Both the position numbers and the translations under genes were made by a program. DNA of 64,000 nt, from contig NC_088295.1 of the NCBI RefSeq assembly GCF_032854445.1, forward strand, positions 56,155,249-56,219,248, in the 5' to 3' direction. This stretch comes from Liolophura sinensis (taxonomy: Eukaryota > Mollusca > Polyplacophora > Chitonida > Chitonidae). Below the pieces are notes generated by a model. It did not search any database. It was given only the letters and a program-made list of their open reading frames with translations, and was not told the origin of the DNA. Within the stretch, counting starts at the first letter, position 1. Each line of letters begins with the position of its first letter. Shown here in pieces: positions 44,434 through 55,700 of this stretch.

Positions 44434-45444
44434 ATGCCACGTTTGAGCCAAGTTGAGCGAGAGAGAGCTGTCGGCATGGCCCAGCAAGGAGCGACCAACG
44501 CCGCCATTGCCAGAACCTTTGGTTGCACAAGAGCAACTATCGTCAGACTTATGCAGCGACTCCGGCAGACAGGCGTTACATCCGACAGGCCTAGGAGCGG
44601 TCGACCACGCGTCACCACCCCCGCTGAAAATCGACACATCCGGACCATTCACCTCCGCAATCGGAACGTAACGGCAACGTCAACGGCGGCGACGGCACTA
44701 GGGCACCCGATTAGTCGACACACAGTCTACCGTCGACTACGTCAACACGGTATTAGGGCACGTCGACCGTATTGTGGAGTTTATCTGACGCCTCAAAATC
44801 AACGTCGTCGGCTGATATGGGCCAGGCGCGTTCTACGCTGGCAGAGGCGTGAATGGGCACGGGTAGTGTTCTCCGACGAGAGCAGGTTTTGCGTGTACAA
44901 AAATGACTGTCGGGCTAGGGTATACAGGCGTGTAGGAGAACGTTTGGTGCCAAATTGCGTTCAGCAAGTTCGAGCGTTTGGAGGTGATAGTGTGATGGTG
45001 TGGGGAGGCATCTGCGGCGATCTGAAGACGAGGCTGGTGGTGATTCATGGGAACCTCAATGCTCGCAGATACACGGATGAAGTTTTACGACCGGTTGTAG
45101 TGCCATTCATCCACCAACAGCAAAGAGGAATTTTGTACCAGCATGATAATGCAAGACCTCATACTGCAAGATTGACGAACAACTTTCTACAGAACGCCAA
45201 CATCGATCTCTTACCTTGGCCGGCATGTTCACCTGACCTCAATCCAATTGAGCACTTGTGGGATCACCTGGGCAGACAAGTCAGAAGACTGCCAGTGCCA
45301 CCTGTGACCGTTCAACAGCTGGAAGAGTGTCTCCAACAAGAATGGCAACGAATCACACCTAACGTCATTCGACGCCTAACGTCATCAATGCGTCGACGTG
45401 TTGTGGCCTGCATCAGTGCCAATGGAGGCCACACTCGCTACTGA
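44434..45444 (+). CDS. Tc1-family transposase (DD34E)
   Basis: 336 codons, no interruption. N-terminal paired-like helix-turn-helix DNA-binding region (about residues 1-110), with GRPR near residue 54. DDE catalytic domain: D in VFSDESRF (about 149), D in YQHDNARPHTA (about 241), then E in LNPIEHLWD with exactly 34 residues between the second Asp and the Glu: the DD34E spacing of Tc1. It catalyses cut-and-paste at TA sites. Length and motifs are those of a complete Tc1 transposase (usually about 340 aa), so it may still be active. Overlapping minus-strand open frames are shadows. Confidence 0.95.
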   Translation: MPRLSQVERERAVGMAQQGATNAAIARTFGCTRATIVRLMQRLRQTGVTSDRPRSGRPRVTTPAENRHIRTIHLRNRNVTATSTAATALGHPISRHTVYRRLRQHGIRARRPYCGVYLTPQNQRRRLIWARRVLRWQRREWARVVFSDESRFCVYKNDCRARVYRRVGERLVPNCVQQVRAFGGDSVMVWGGICGDLKTRLVVIHGNLNARRYTDEVLRPVVVPFIHQQQRGILYQHDNARPHTARLTNNFLQNANIDLLPWPACSPDLNPIEHLWDHLGRQVRRLPVPPVTVQQLEECLQQEWQRITPNVIRRLTSSMRRRVVACISANGGHTRY

Positions 45445-45670
45445 GCATGATTTGAATGACATTTCCAGAGGGAAAAATGCTTCATTTGAATTTTGCCAAT
45501 GTGTAAATGTTCTGTTGACACCACATCTCTTTGACTGACCATCAAACCAAACCTTCACCATTTAATGAACTGTATGTATGGACGTTTCAGGTGAAATGGA
45601 ATATTCTTATGGAATTAAAAATAATTTCAAATATATTTCTTTCCGTTTTTATTTGATGTCTGATCAAACA

Positions 45671-45698
45671 GCTGTATACTTTCTTTTGAGCACTAGTT
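45671..45698. repeat. Tc1 right terminal inverted repeat
   Basis: Reverse complement of the left end, followed by the TA target duplication. Confidence 0.9.
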
Positions 45699-46129
45699 TA
45701 GTTTGTATCAAACTGCTGTGCATGTGATACAATAGGGAATAGGGAACTTAATTACTGTTGGTCCAAGCTGTGCATGTAGTTTGTGGGGGAAACAGTAAAA
45801 CAGTATACTGAGTACAAGAATAAATGGTGAATGGACCTAGTAGAACTGGTATATATACCCTATTTATCGTAGCCCTTCGAGTAAGTTTTACAGACTCCCA
45901 TACGTGTAGTTGAGCAGTATGTAGGAATTATTGCATGACTGCAATAGATAATCTGCCAATGCTGCACGCAACTCAGTTTAAACATCTGTAATGTCACTTT
46001 GTTTCTTTTTCGTTCAACTATAATAAAGGTCATACAATATGCTTACCCCAAATAAACCAGGAAAGGTTTAGTTCTCCACACAACTGAAAAAATCGAAATA
46101 TCAATACCAGAAGCGGAAATCTAACTTAC

Positions 46130-46216
46130 TGGATGTCTTTATTGAAGAAGTTTCTGCTGATCCTCCTGTCGACCCTGCTGAAATTTTTGTTGCTGTTGAA
46201 AGAGAAGGGCGAGTTC
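46130..46216 (-). CDS. Gene 3 stalk module b
   Basis: 87 nt, phase 1-1, acceptor TTGTTGTCAG, donor GTAAGT. Ser/Thr-rich, same as gene 1 exon 5 with few changes. Confidence 0.65.
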
Positions 46217-47164
46217 CTGACAACAATAACAGTCGATAATTTATACAAAAATGAATTTAAAGACGCTAGGAAGTTTACTAGATTATGAGAAAAAACTTAT
46301 ACCAAGCACCTTAAATTCTCATTCCAAACGAACTACCATTTGGCTAAGCGAAGAATGCAAAGATGCCGAGTTACAGCCTGTACAGTACTACCTGATCCTA
46401 AGAATATACTCAACGCGAATAATCCGTCCATCAAAAGCGCATCTTGATCGGTTGTGAGGCGAATCCTACGCGGATGACACGGCCATGATGGGCGGCCCTT
46501 GCGCGGATGTTTTGATTGCATTTTACGCTGATCTTGATTGGCCGGTACATGTAGTCTCGTTTAGACCGTTTATGGCCCTTTAGATTTTGCCTACACGCTA
46601 GCTATAAACATGACACGATGTGTCTTCAGTTTGCTTACCCGCTAAGGCAGGCGAGGTGACGAGAAAACTATTAGTGGGTGATCTTTCGTTATCTGATTCA
46701 AACCAGTAAAAATGTGAGCTAGCCCAATGCATGACTTTGGAGATTTGCTTTTCCGTTTCTCAACGAATTTTATTTGTGACAGTGGTAAACATAGATATTG
46801 TTGCCTTTAAGGATATAAGGATGTGCAACAAAAGAGCGCTCTAGGTCCGGTTGTTGAAAAAATTATTCAAAGTTAAGCTAATTAACCTGTAATTTGTATA
46901 TGTTCTCGCTCTCACTACTTGTGGGGCCTTAGTGACAATAGGCCACCGACGAAGCTCGTAAGGTCGTATATCGAGTCTAACATTCGTTCGTTAACATTCA
47001 CTTGTCTTCCAATTATATAGGCCCTATTGCGTTCATCACATTTAGGAAAGTTTGTTAGTAACTTGCCAAAGGTTAGTGGATTATGCGGGGCTCTCCTGTT
47101 TCCTCCACCCATAAAACTGACTAAAAGCAATCGTAATATTGAAAAAGTTTTGAGTATTACGTCA

Positions 47165-47470
47165 GGCAATAATGAGATAAATCAATGCATGAGTCTCGGT
47201 TTATTTGTTTGATTGTTGTTAAATGTCATACTCAAAAATGTTTTATTATAGGGTGGCCGCCCGTTTAACTGGTGGAAGAAACCGGAGGGCCTGGGATAAA
47301 CCACCAACCTTTGGCTAGGTACTAACAAACTATCCATCATGTGCCATATACAGACAGCCATATTGCATACCATAGTGATAGGAAACAAGTGGTCCTCAAG
47401 AAGTTCTTGCCACCAAAACCCAACGATTCCTTATAGCGGCAGAATCGGAAAATTCCATATCTAGGAATTA
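47165..47470 (-). repeat. SINE-like repeat in gene 3 intron
   Basis: Orthologous to the repeat at 17,580-17,905. Confidence 0.55.
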
Positions 47471-47557
47471 GCCGCTGTTGGGAACTGTTTCATTCTATTA
47501 TTAAACATTTTGTGATCTCCATGGTACGACCACACTGCCTCTATTTTACTGGGTCTT

Positions 47558-47604
47558 ATCAGCGCACCAGTCGTATTTTCCAAAGCAAGGCTGTTATTTA
47601 GCAG
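47558..47604 (-). pseudogene. Remnant of TTYQPTVT stalk exon in gene 3
   Basis: The NNSLALENTT-coding part survives, but the pyrimidine tract, acceptor, repeat unit and the RDI...ELN part are gone. The left side abuts SINE sequence (GCAGTGCAAAACCACCGACC) that in gene 1 lies about 380 bp away (18,059 to 18,439). Confidence 0.75.
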
Positions 47605-47880
47605 TGCAAAACCACCGACCCTGGTCATGTTACAGACTAACACCCCTAGATGTTACCTATAGACATGCACATCACATTGGATAGAAAATAAGTGGTCTTC
47701 AACGAATGTTAGGTTGTGCACACGAGTGTGTTATTGTCACCAGTCCCGGATGGACATTGAGAGCAGTGGAATCTACAAATTGGCTAGATTTGAACAGACT
47801 TCTGGTGTTCACTAGTGGGTGAAAAGCAAGCTTCTTAATTAACCACTTGGCCACAGCGTGTTCCCGTTTGCAGTGTAACT
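47590..47880 (-). mobile_element. tRNA-like SINE (minus strand), truncated
   Basis: Same insertion as 18,365-18,705; its tail end was removed by the deletion that destroyed the stalk exon. The GTGGCCAAGTGGTTAA head is kept. Confidence 0.65.
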
Positions 47881-48459
47881 GGTGTAACAGACGCTACATG
47901 CGAGACATTACATGCCAATACGCTGGTTGGCGCGATCCAAATCGTTCTTAAGTGACCAGTCTTGAGTGATTGCTGTCACGGATAAAATAATTTGGTTAAA
48001 TTTGTCTCGAAAACTTAAGGTAAAAGGACGGTAACACAAAACATTCTATACCAAACTGCTGTGCACATGATATTTTAATAGGGAACTTAAGTAATTTGGG
48101 TTCACGTTGTGCATGCAGTCTGTGGGCAAGACATTGACATCGTATATTGAGTACAAGAAACAATGGTCGATGGATTTTGTACTTTGATATTTATATCCTA
48201 TCTATCATAATACTTTGTGTTGGTCTTACAGAGCCCTGTAGGTGCAGCTGAGCAGTATGCAGGAATTATTGCATAATTGCATTATATCGTCTACCAGTGA
48301 TACAGGAAACTCATGTTTAAGAATGTTCATTGTTTCCTTTTTGTTCAACTATAAAAAAGCTATACAATATGCTTACCCTAAATGAACCAAATAAGTTGTA
48401 TTTGTTCAAATAATTGAAAAAGCGTAAATTTCGAGGGCAGAAGCGGAAATCTAACTTAC

Positions 48460-48543
48460 TGTATGTCTTTATTGAAGACGATTCTGCTGATCCTCTTGTT
48501 GAACCTGCTGAGATTGTTGTTGTTGCAAGAGGAGGGCAAGTCC
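48460..48543 (-). CDS. Gene 3 stalk module a
   Basis: 84 nt, phase 1-1, acceptor TTGTTCTCAG, donor GTAAGT. TCPPLATTTISAGSTRGSAE, nearly identical to gene 1 exon 3. Confidence 0.68.
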
Positions 48544-49588
48544 CTGAGAACAATAACAGTCAATAATTTATACAAAAAAGGAAATTACATACGCACGGAA
48601 GTTTACTAGATTATGAGAAAAAAGTAATAGATCAAATATATGAAAATCTCACTGGAAACAACTGGAAAGAAGCTAAAAGATGAATGCAACAAATGTAACG
48701 AATCTCTATAGCCCAAAGTATTTGTTTACGACCAATATCGTAATCCAATAGTTTTATAACGTTAAAGGCATATCATTTCCAACAATAAAAGTGAACAAGC
48801 GATACAAACTTCCTCGCAATAATAACAATCAACAACTGATACAAAAAGGAAATTAAAATATAGGCGGAAATTTACTAGGTTATGAGACAAAGGAAATAAA
48901 CCAAACATCTTAAATTCTCAATGCAAATAAGCTAAATGACGATTGCCACAAAGGTCACAGGTATAGTTTGCTCACCTCAGTGGCCCGAAGTGCTTTAGGT
49001 TACGCCCAACGTGATATTTCATAATCCAATCATGGCGAGAATCAATTGTTTTAGAACGGCAAAATACATATGCAGATCATTCTGCTGAAATTTATTGTCA
49101 AAAGTATTTGACGCCTGAGTACCACTCGTCATTAACACGGACACTTGTCGATGACACATGCAAGCGACAGATCTTACAATGCTACCAGTAATAGAAAAGC
49201 AGCTGTTTCCTTCAAACGACGGCGGAAAGCAATGGTTTGTTTTGGGGTTTGTTGTTTTCATGATATTTGGTCATCTCTGCGTGTAATTGGCTTGTTATGT
49301 GGTACACAAATGCATTTAACACCCTGGCACTTTTATACATCAGTCTGCTTTGGTGACTTAGGAGTTCTCTAAATGTGCTACTTTTTGTAAGCACTTACAT
49401 GAACTGTCACAATGATGTCCTATTACAGATAAGTTGAATTTCACTATCACGCTGTCGTTGTTGCTCCAGTTTTATTCTGCATGCTGTGCTGTTTGTATTG
49501 CAGCTTGCAGGCTTTGTATGATAATAACACAAGGGAAGCGTTAAATTTTTTTATCAACATAATTCATAGGCTTGCTAATTACACGTAC

Positions 49589-49951
49589 CAGAAGAAGTGC
49601 ACGTATACGTGATGGATCGCACGCTGCTCTGGATAGCCCCGGGATGGGTGATATTACATGGATGCCCTATGAGTTTCCAAACAGCAGAATGAAGATCACT
49701 CTTACTTTGACCAGTGCAATTTCCCTGCAACTCCTGACGGTCATCTCTTACCCAGCTACATCGACTTGTGTTGCGCTGACAACATCGGTCAGGCACATCC
49801 CCGGGTATAAGATACGGACAAACTTGGTCGCTTGGATCATACTGGTAGTACCTGACCTCTGTTATACAGATCTCTTGCAACTCGTCACACTCTAACATGT
49901 TGTGTGTCTGAGTAAATGTTGATGGTCCGTGACATGCGTCCGAAATTTTTA
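49589..49951 (-). CDS. Gene 3 SUEL-like lectin exon
   Basis: 363 nt, phase 1-1, intact. Differs from gene 1 by only a few residues near the C-terminus (AIQSSVRSITYTC against STQSNMRSITYSC). Shares the QSKS (no Cys) change. Confidence 0.75.
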
Positions 49952-50480
49952 CTGTAAAAGATATAAACATAGGGTAAATCTAGGTATGATTCTGTGACAA
50001 AGAAAAACATATACGTACAAATCATGCAAGAACAGTGTGTATAGCCTGTGTGGGTCAGGTGGAAGCACCTTAATCTATAGCTCATTAGTCAAACAGGTGC
50101 ACGGCACCCGTGGAAACACCTTTACGTGTATGTGTTCCAAATCGGGTGGGTTGGGTTGGGGGCGAGGGTTATATTATGTATGAGGGAAATATTTTTTACT
50201 ACGACATAAAGCACCAGTCAAAAAAAATAAGTTCCATAGCACAGACATTGAAGACAGACATACAATCAAGGCCTAAGGCGCGGATGTGTCCCCGGTGAAA
50301 CGCACAGATGTAAAATGTAAACAAAAAGGGAGACAACTTTGAACAAAATTCGTCCGTTAATATTTTTCCTCCGCGAACCTCAGGCAAATATCTACCCGTA
50401 TACCCCCGGAAGGTCATCATATAACTAATGATATATACACATGTATGTATATTGTGACACGCACCGTCTAAAACACTTAC

Positions 50481-50574
50481 TTTCACCATCTACAGAACAT
50501 ACTTGCAATCCAGCTGTCAGAATCGTCAGGAAGATTGACATATACATGGACGGTTGTCCTCTTCTAAGACACAT
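50481..50574 (-). CDS. Gene 3 signal-peptide exon
   Basis: 94 nt, identical in coding sequence to gene 1 exon 1; donor A/GTAAGT, phase 1. Confidence 0.8.
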
Positions 50575-51910
50575 CTTGAAGTTTTCACATCTGTTCACCC
50601 CGATGAAAGATACAAGTCTTTGGAATCAACGTAAACGGCGAATGTATACGTATTAGCTAGTAATCAGGACGACTGGCTGAACATCTGCGTAATCAAAAAG
50701 AAACAGAAAGAGTTATACATCAAGAAGGGTTTGTCATCACCTCATTTTCGTCAGAAGTATGATCACAGGTACCTCGTAAGACAACAGAAGAAAACTCAGC
50801 TAAATGTGCCTCCACCCTCCACCCTCTAGTATATCACGGGCGACTCTGTGTGCTTACAGAACGTGGTCCCTGTGACAAATCCCGTCCCCCTCACTGATCT
50901 GTTACTACTGCTTTTCGGGAAGCAGAGCTTAATAAAGAGTCCAGCATGTCAATGCGGCTAAATGCTAGAACACCCACGTCTTTCATGTACACAAACTCGC
51001 ATATGTATGGAAGCCGGATGCGCCCAGGCTGTCTTTCCTATACACACTTTCCCCAAACCAGGAAGATCGACATCTAAGCGACACTACGAGATTTAGCCAA
51101 GAGTCATGCAGCCCAGATAAGGAGGACAACGCGATATTCTGAAAACTTTCTATAGACATCCCAGCCACATCTAGTCCGGAATATCGTAGTCTGAATCTGG
51201 CATTGTCAACTGAATTTTGTGTCCTCTCCCAAACCCCGTTTACTCCATCATTTTTCCGCCAAATCTAACTGAGTTTCGACCAAATTTCATATAGTGGATT
51301 GGTTGTCGGCTTAATCACGACTTAAAAGTGAACGTAAAGTCAGCCGCTATATATACATAGAAAACAAGATATAGGACAGTTATCCCAGAAAAATATGTAA
51401 AAAGTTCTACGAAGTTTTGAAAGCCAAAAAGATGAAGTTCAACATTGGAAATATGACACTGATGGACAATACATTCTGAGCAGCCATGTTGCAGGTGCCC
51501 TTATGGACTGTGCCAATCTCTAGCGCTAAAAGCGTCACGCGATAAATGGCTGCCACGTCAAAAAAACCCATTAGCTCTCTATTGTCGATTTTTATGTTGG
51601 GTTGATCGTTAAACTGATGCATTTTGGACCACATATATATGAGCAGCTAAACGAGAATGTCACAATATGTACATGTTGGGCAGGATATTACAGTAACTTG
51701 TAAGGATAATCGGGCAAGAAAACCGCCTCGGGAGAGTCACTGCTTGAGGAAAAATATTTTGACTTTGCATTATCTTTCCTACACAAAGTCATATTTATTA
51801 CGAAAATATCTTCCCAAATCTGAATGAAAGAGTCTGCTACGAATCAGAAGGTCCTGCTATGTTCAGTAAATTCCCTAAAATCGGTATAGCCAGCTAGGTC
51901 GAATACTTAC

Positions 51911-51999
51911 ACCCGTGTAGGACGAGGACGAGCAGGACGGCTAAAACACGACGCTTGTGTCCACGAACATCGCTCTGACCGAGCAACAGAACATTTCTG
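51911..51999 (-). other. Conserved leader-like segment upstream of gene 3
   Basis: Third copy of the HKRRVLAVLLVLVLHG segment with a GTAAGTATT donor and no in-frame ATG. Confidence 0.35.
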
Positions 52000-52276
52000 G
52001 AATTCTTCTTTATCAACTAATTGAGCTTTAGTGACTGACTTTATGTTCTCCTTAAGAACGGTATGTTCTCTGTGCGAAATAAATACCCTTTTTATGTGTT
52101 AGTTTGTTTCTTTTGTTGTTAATAACGTCATGCACACTGAAGAATTTTCCTTTTATATGAAGGCGGTCAATTTTATGCAATGAGGAAACTACAGTGTCCG
52201 GTGTAAACCACCGACCTTTGGCAAGTTACTGACGTACTATCCAATATGTTACCCACAGATGTGCTCACCATACTGA

Positions 52277-52784
52277 TTGAGGGCAAGTCTTCCTCAAAAA
52301 AGTTTAGTGCCACTAAGACCCAAAACACAGTGAGGGCGTGGGAAATCTGTAAATTCCATGCTCCAACGATCAGTCTCGTTTTCTTCCTCTGTAACTGTTT
52401 TATTACGAACTTCAAGTTAGTGGCGGACGTGTGACGTACGCTCACATACACCATGTGCTTTCAGCGAAGGTTACACTATATGCAAACGGCACAATGAGTG
52501 CTGCAGACTTTGTCACCAAGGCCCCAAAATTGTGAGAGCAGGCAAATCTAATTATTCCCTGCTCAAAGCTTCGTAATTCAAGCGCCTTTAACAATTAGTG
52601 CTATAAAAAAGATGAAAACATGGTTGAAAGCGCGACATTTAGAGGAATGCCTCGTTCTATGCTATTTCGTTTACCATCTAGGATGCTCTAATTTCATATT
52701 ACGGCTGTACAATATTTCGTTAATGTGCAAAGTGGCCAAAAATACTTCGCATAAACTCTCAAAATGTATGGTGATGCACTGTAG
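52277..52784. other. Spacer upstream of gene 3, nothing coding
   Basis: 52,277-52,500 matches 37,690-37,930 and 52,660-52,735 matches 38,935-39,005. No exon was recognised. Confidence 0.45.
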
Positions 52785-54118
52785 AAACAGGAAGTCAATC
52801 TTGAATGTGACCCCCTGGAGCGGATGTGACAAGAACAAATCTTCTCATTCTCTGTACAACCTCGTGAAACACTCTAACCCGAAGCCGTAGCGACTGGTAA
52901 ACGGATGTTAGCCAAACATCTGGCAAGGTGTAGGTAGATTTATGAGTTTTGGCTGTCGTCGTCAAAGTTTATCCCAAATATGTTCAGTCGGGTACGGAGA
53001 AGCCAGTTAATAATAAAAACACTGATGTTCAGCCATGGTGTTGAGGGGTGTCTAAGTTGCCACTCTTTATGCATTTACATGAACAGTTAGAATAAAACTC
53101 TAAAAGCGATACACTGAGAAGTGAAGAATTTTACTGAGTATAGATATCGGAGAAGAACGCGCATTTCCAAGTATTTGAGCCATTTTAGAGCGTCTTGTCT
53201 GGACATGCAATCACTATGTCGACATGGAAAAGACGGGTTTTTAGGTATTGGTTGAAGGACAAACGCCATTGTAGACTTTTATTTGCAACTAAATGGAACA
53301 GTATAAGTACCTGAGGATAGATACTAAATATATTTAGTAAAACAAGGATGAAAGAAATACATTTCAGGCACAATTACCATTTCAGAGACATCCAATTAGG
53401 GACGCCATTTTTTAAAGCCACCGGAAAAGAGCCAAACCCGTGATGTTGTCGAGCTTTCCAGCAGCAAGTGGAAATCAGTCGTATTTCATAACAGTCGAAC
53501 TCCACATCTGCGATCACACTCTCTACTACTACGCTCGACCATATCCCCTCAGAAACAAGTTTTATTGAATGTCTACCAAAATTGGTACGGTAATGTAAAT
53601 GTGGACTGGGTTTGTACACGAACATATATTGCAGGCGTAAACCTTTCCGCAAACTAGCTTACCATAATGGAGTATCTCTCCTTGCTAAAGGCGCAGGTGT
53701 AAAGCCATGTACTTCCGGAGACAATGTCTATTCGATTGGGATATGTGGTTATACTAAAACAGCTGTGCGCTCAGTTATAATATCAAAAGACTGAGAATAT
53801 AGACTGGCTATTTAAACATATGTGGGCTTCATCTTAATGACCAAACTATTCCATAATATACAAAAAATGTGGTCATCTAGTGAATATATATCTTTGTCCG
53901 CACATCATCCTTGATTCTCGGTTGGGAGAGGCTGATCAGGCGGGTTAAAATGTGGACATAAACTTGTCAGAGCTACAAGCCATACCCACAAGTGTTAAAA
54001 TTCACACCCATTGTTTAAATCCCCATATACCTTTCTCGACGCGCATATAACTTATAATATCTACAATAAAGAAAACCAAACTACAGGCTTTTGGCCACAC
54101 ACGTGTTAAAACACTTAC

Positions 54119-54212
54119 CTTCATCATCGGCTGAACATTCACATAGTTCCGCTTTGACAGCTACCAGGAAGATAGCCAGGTATGCGGGTCGTTGACGTGT
54201 GACTAGGAACAT
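54119..54212 (-). CDS. Orphan receptor-type signal-peptide exon
   Basis: 94 nt ending G/GTAAGT in phase 1: the exact length and phase of the three array signal exons. It encodes MFLVTRQRPAYLAIFLVAVK then AELCECSADDE, a good leader, only loosely similar in sequence to the others. No lectin exon lies between it and gene 3. It may be an alternative first exon of gene 3 (joining 49,951 in frame) or a leftover of a fourth gene. Confidence 0.55.
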
Positions 54213-54383
54213 CCCGACCTGTTACACAGGACACTACGGACGACTGTCTTATAAGGTCTTATGTCAAAGATGTAAAGAATCAGTTAGAGATCAAACTAGG
54301 GAAGAAGATTCCCTGATTTCCCATTTTCATCCTGTAATTTTTCACGAATATATAAGTCTTTAAGGAAATCAGATACAAGTCAT

Positions 54384-54606
54384 GGCATTGAGTGAGTGAG
54401 TGAGTGCTTGGACAGTTTTTTCAGTCGTATGACGACGAAGGAATTCCACCGCTCTTTTAACTGGTACTGCTTCACTGAGACGACTTACCAAAGGCAAGTA
54501 AGCTGCCCCTCCCGACCCATTTTAGTGATACAGGTCAACCAATCGTTGCACTATCCCCTTCATGCTGAACGCCAAGCCAGGAAATTACAACTTCCTCTTT
54601 TAAGGC
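54384..54606 (-). mobile_element. tRNA-derived SINE, 5'-truncated (minus strand)
   Basis: Reverse copy of the 23,890-24,256 family: (GAGT)n tail at the left, then CAGTCGTATGACGACGAAGG, ending GGAAATTACAACTTCCTC. Absent from A1, so younger than the A1/A2 split. Confidence 0.78.
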
Positions 54607-55134
54607 CTTAGGTGTGTCATGACATTAAAGACGACAGGACAGGATACAGCACGATATGCATGTACTCCTGTCCGCCTGTATATAAACCACAAACTTCCTC
54701 GTTTTACGGCAAATGTGTGGGCAATTACCTTTTCTTGGTCGCTGGGGGCCTTCACAAATTGTTTCATAAGTATGATCAAAAACGATGACAGGAAATTCTT
54801 TAAGTGAATCACGAGTGCATGTCTGTATCACTGTAAAGCGTTCACGTATATAACCTTGCATTTAAAATGCTAATTTAGCTGCTGGACAACTGTCACTGTA
54901 TAATCCATTCTATCACAGAAGTTTACAACGCTAGTATGGAAGCCGGATAAAACCATCATTGTACCATCGTATCATCGTTCCATCGCCCGGCGTACTTAGT
55001 GTTAAATATCCCTTAGCTAAGGGCCTCAGTTTTCTCGTATTCCATCTCTAATCCCGATATGTTACACTTGATTGAACTGCTTATTTAAATGGTTATTGTA
55101 TAACGTAATACTCTTAACGTTTTCAGTTCATGGA

Positions 55135-55430
55135 TAATAGCGAGTTTTATGAGTGGTGGACACCGGAGTGCCTGGCTGCAATAAGCCACCGGCATTTCGG
55201 TGTACACATATGCACACGAATTTGATGGAAGACAAGTGGTCTTCAACAAGGGCATACTGTGCAAGCGTCCACAGGTGCCTCGTTATTGCCATTAATTAAG
55301 GCTACAAACAACTCTTGGGTCAGGGGAATCCACAAATTCCTCTTTTGTCAAGATTAAACCCGTATCTCGTTCATGTGTTTTGACAACGGATGGTCACACA
55401 TCTTAACCACTCGGCCACGCCTTATGTTCC
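55135..55430 (-). mobile_element. tRNA-Ser/Leu-like SINE (minus strand)
   Basis: Orthologue of 9,825-10,115, with the same GGCGTGGCCGAGTGGTTAAG head. Confidence 0.72.
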
Positions 55431-55559
55431 ACGCAAGTCGCAAGTTGCACTTTGATATTCATTACGGAGTGACCTTGAACTTGGTGGGTCATTAAAACCT
55501 AAGTATGGATTTCACAATTGCCCTAACATGACAACACAGAAGACAATATCCTGTCATAA

Positions 55560-55700
55560 GTGGGAAGGTCGTCGTCAACCTGCAGATGGTGATAGGATTC
55601 AATCGGGATCTGGGTTTCCTCCCACCATAGTGGCCGCCGTCGCATAAGTGAAATACTCTGGAGTAAGGTATAAAACATTAATCAAATAAATCAAAAGAAA
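55560..55700 (+). repeat. SINE 3' half
   Basis: AACCTGCAGATGGTGATAGG, TGGGTTTCCTCCCACCATAG, CGTCGCATAAGTGAAATACT, then ATTAATCAAATAAATCAAA. Same family as 9,140-9,395. Confidence 0.65.

Larger units (their letters stand above)
44157..45698 (+). mobile_element. Tc1/mariner transposon, apparently intact
   Basis: 1,542 bp flanked by TA (44,155-44,156 and 45,699-45,700). Terminal inverted repeats of about 27 bp: AACTAGTGCTC[G/A]AAAGAAAG then TATACA, one mismatch. Inside is a full-length transposase frame without stops. The insertion lies in a gene 3 intron; the homologous place in gene 1 (about 16,113) is empty, so it came after the B1/B2 duplication. Confidence 0.95.
41690..50574 (-). pseudogene. 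Receptor gene 3: paralogue with truncated tail and lost stalk exon
   Basis: Exons recognised: 50481-50574, 49589-49951, 48460-48543, 46130-46216, 43015-43117, 42246-42386 and 41690-41962. The TTYQPTVT exon is not usable (see 47,560). Because all the extracellular exons are phase 1-1, the remaining exons still join in frame. In the last exon a 1-nt deletion near 41,843 brings TGA at 41,830-41,832, giving about 334 aa. The tail then lacks the YxN, NPY and YxxL sites that gene 1 carries there, keeping only SYYNISL. It could be a pseudogene, a membrane-anchored decoy with little signalling capacity, or the victim of a base-call error in the GGGG run at the site. Sequence beyond the frameshift is still well conserved, so the lesion is recent or artefactual. 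Confidence 0.7.
39858..52276. repeat. Segmental duplication B2 (partner 11,833-23,101)
   Basis: Collinear copy of B1 with receptor gene 3. It differs by the Tc1 insertion, by about 90 bp of extra sequence near 41,290-41,420, and by deletions near 42,000 and 47,590. It continues past the point where B1 meets the assembly gap; 52,250-52,500 also matches 37,665-37,930 of block C. Confidence 0.9.

Noticed and set aside
44159-44652. Minus-strand frames of 77-125 codons
   Set aside because: Shadows of the Tc1 transposase and its 5' end.
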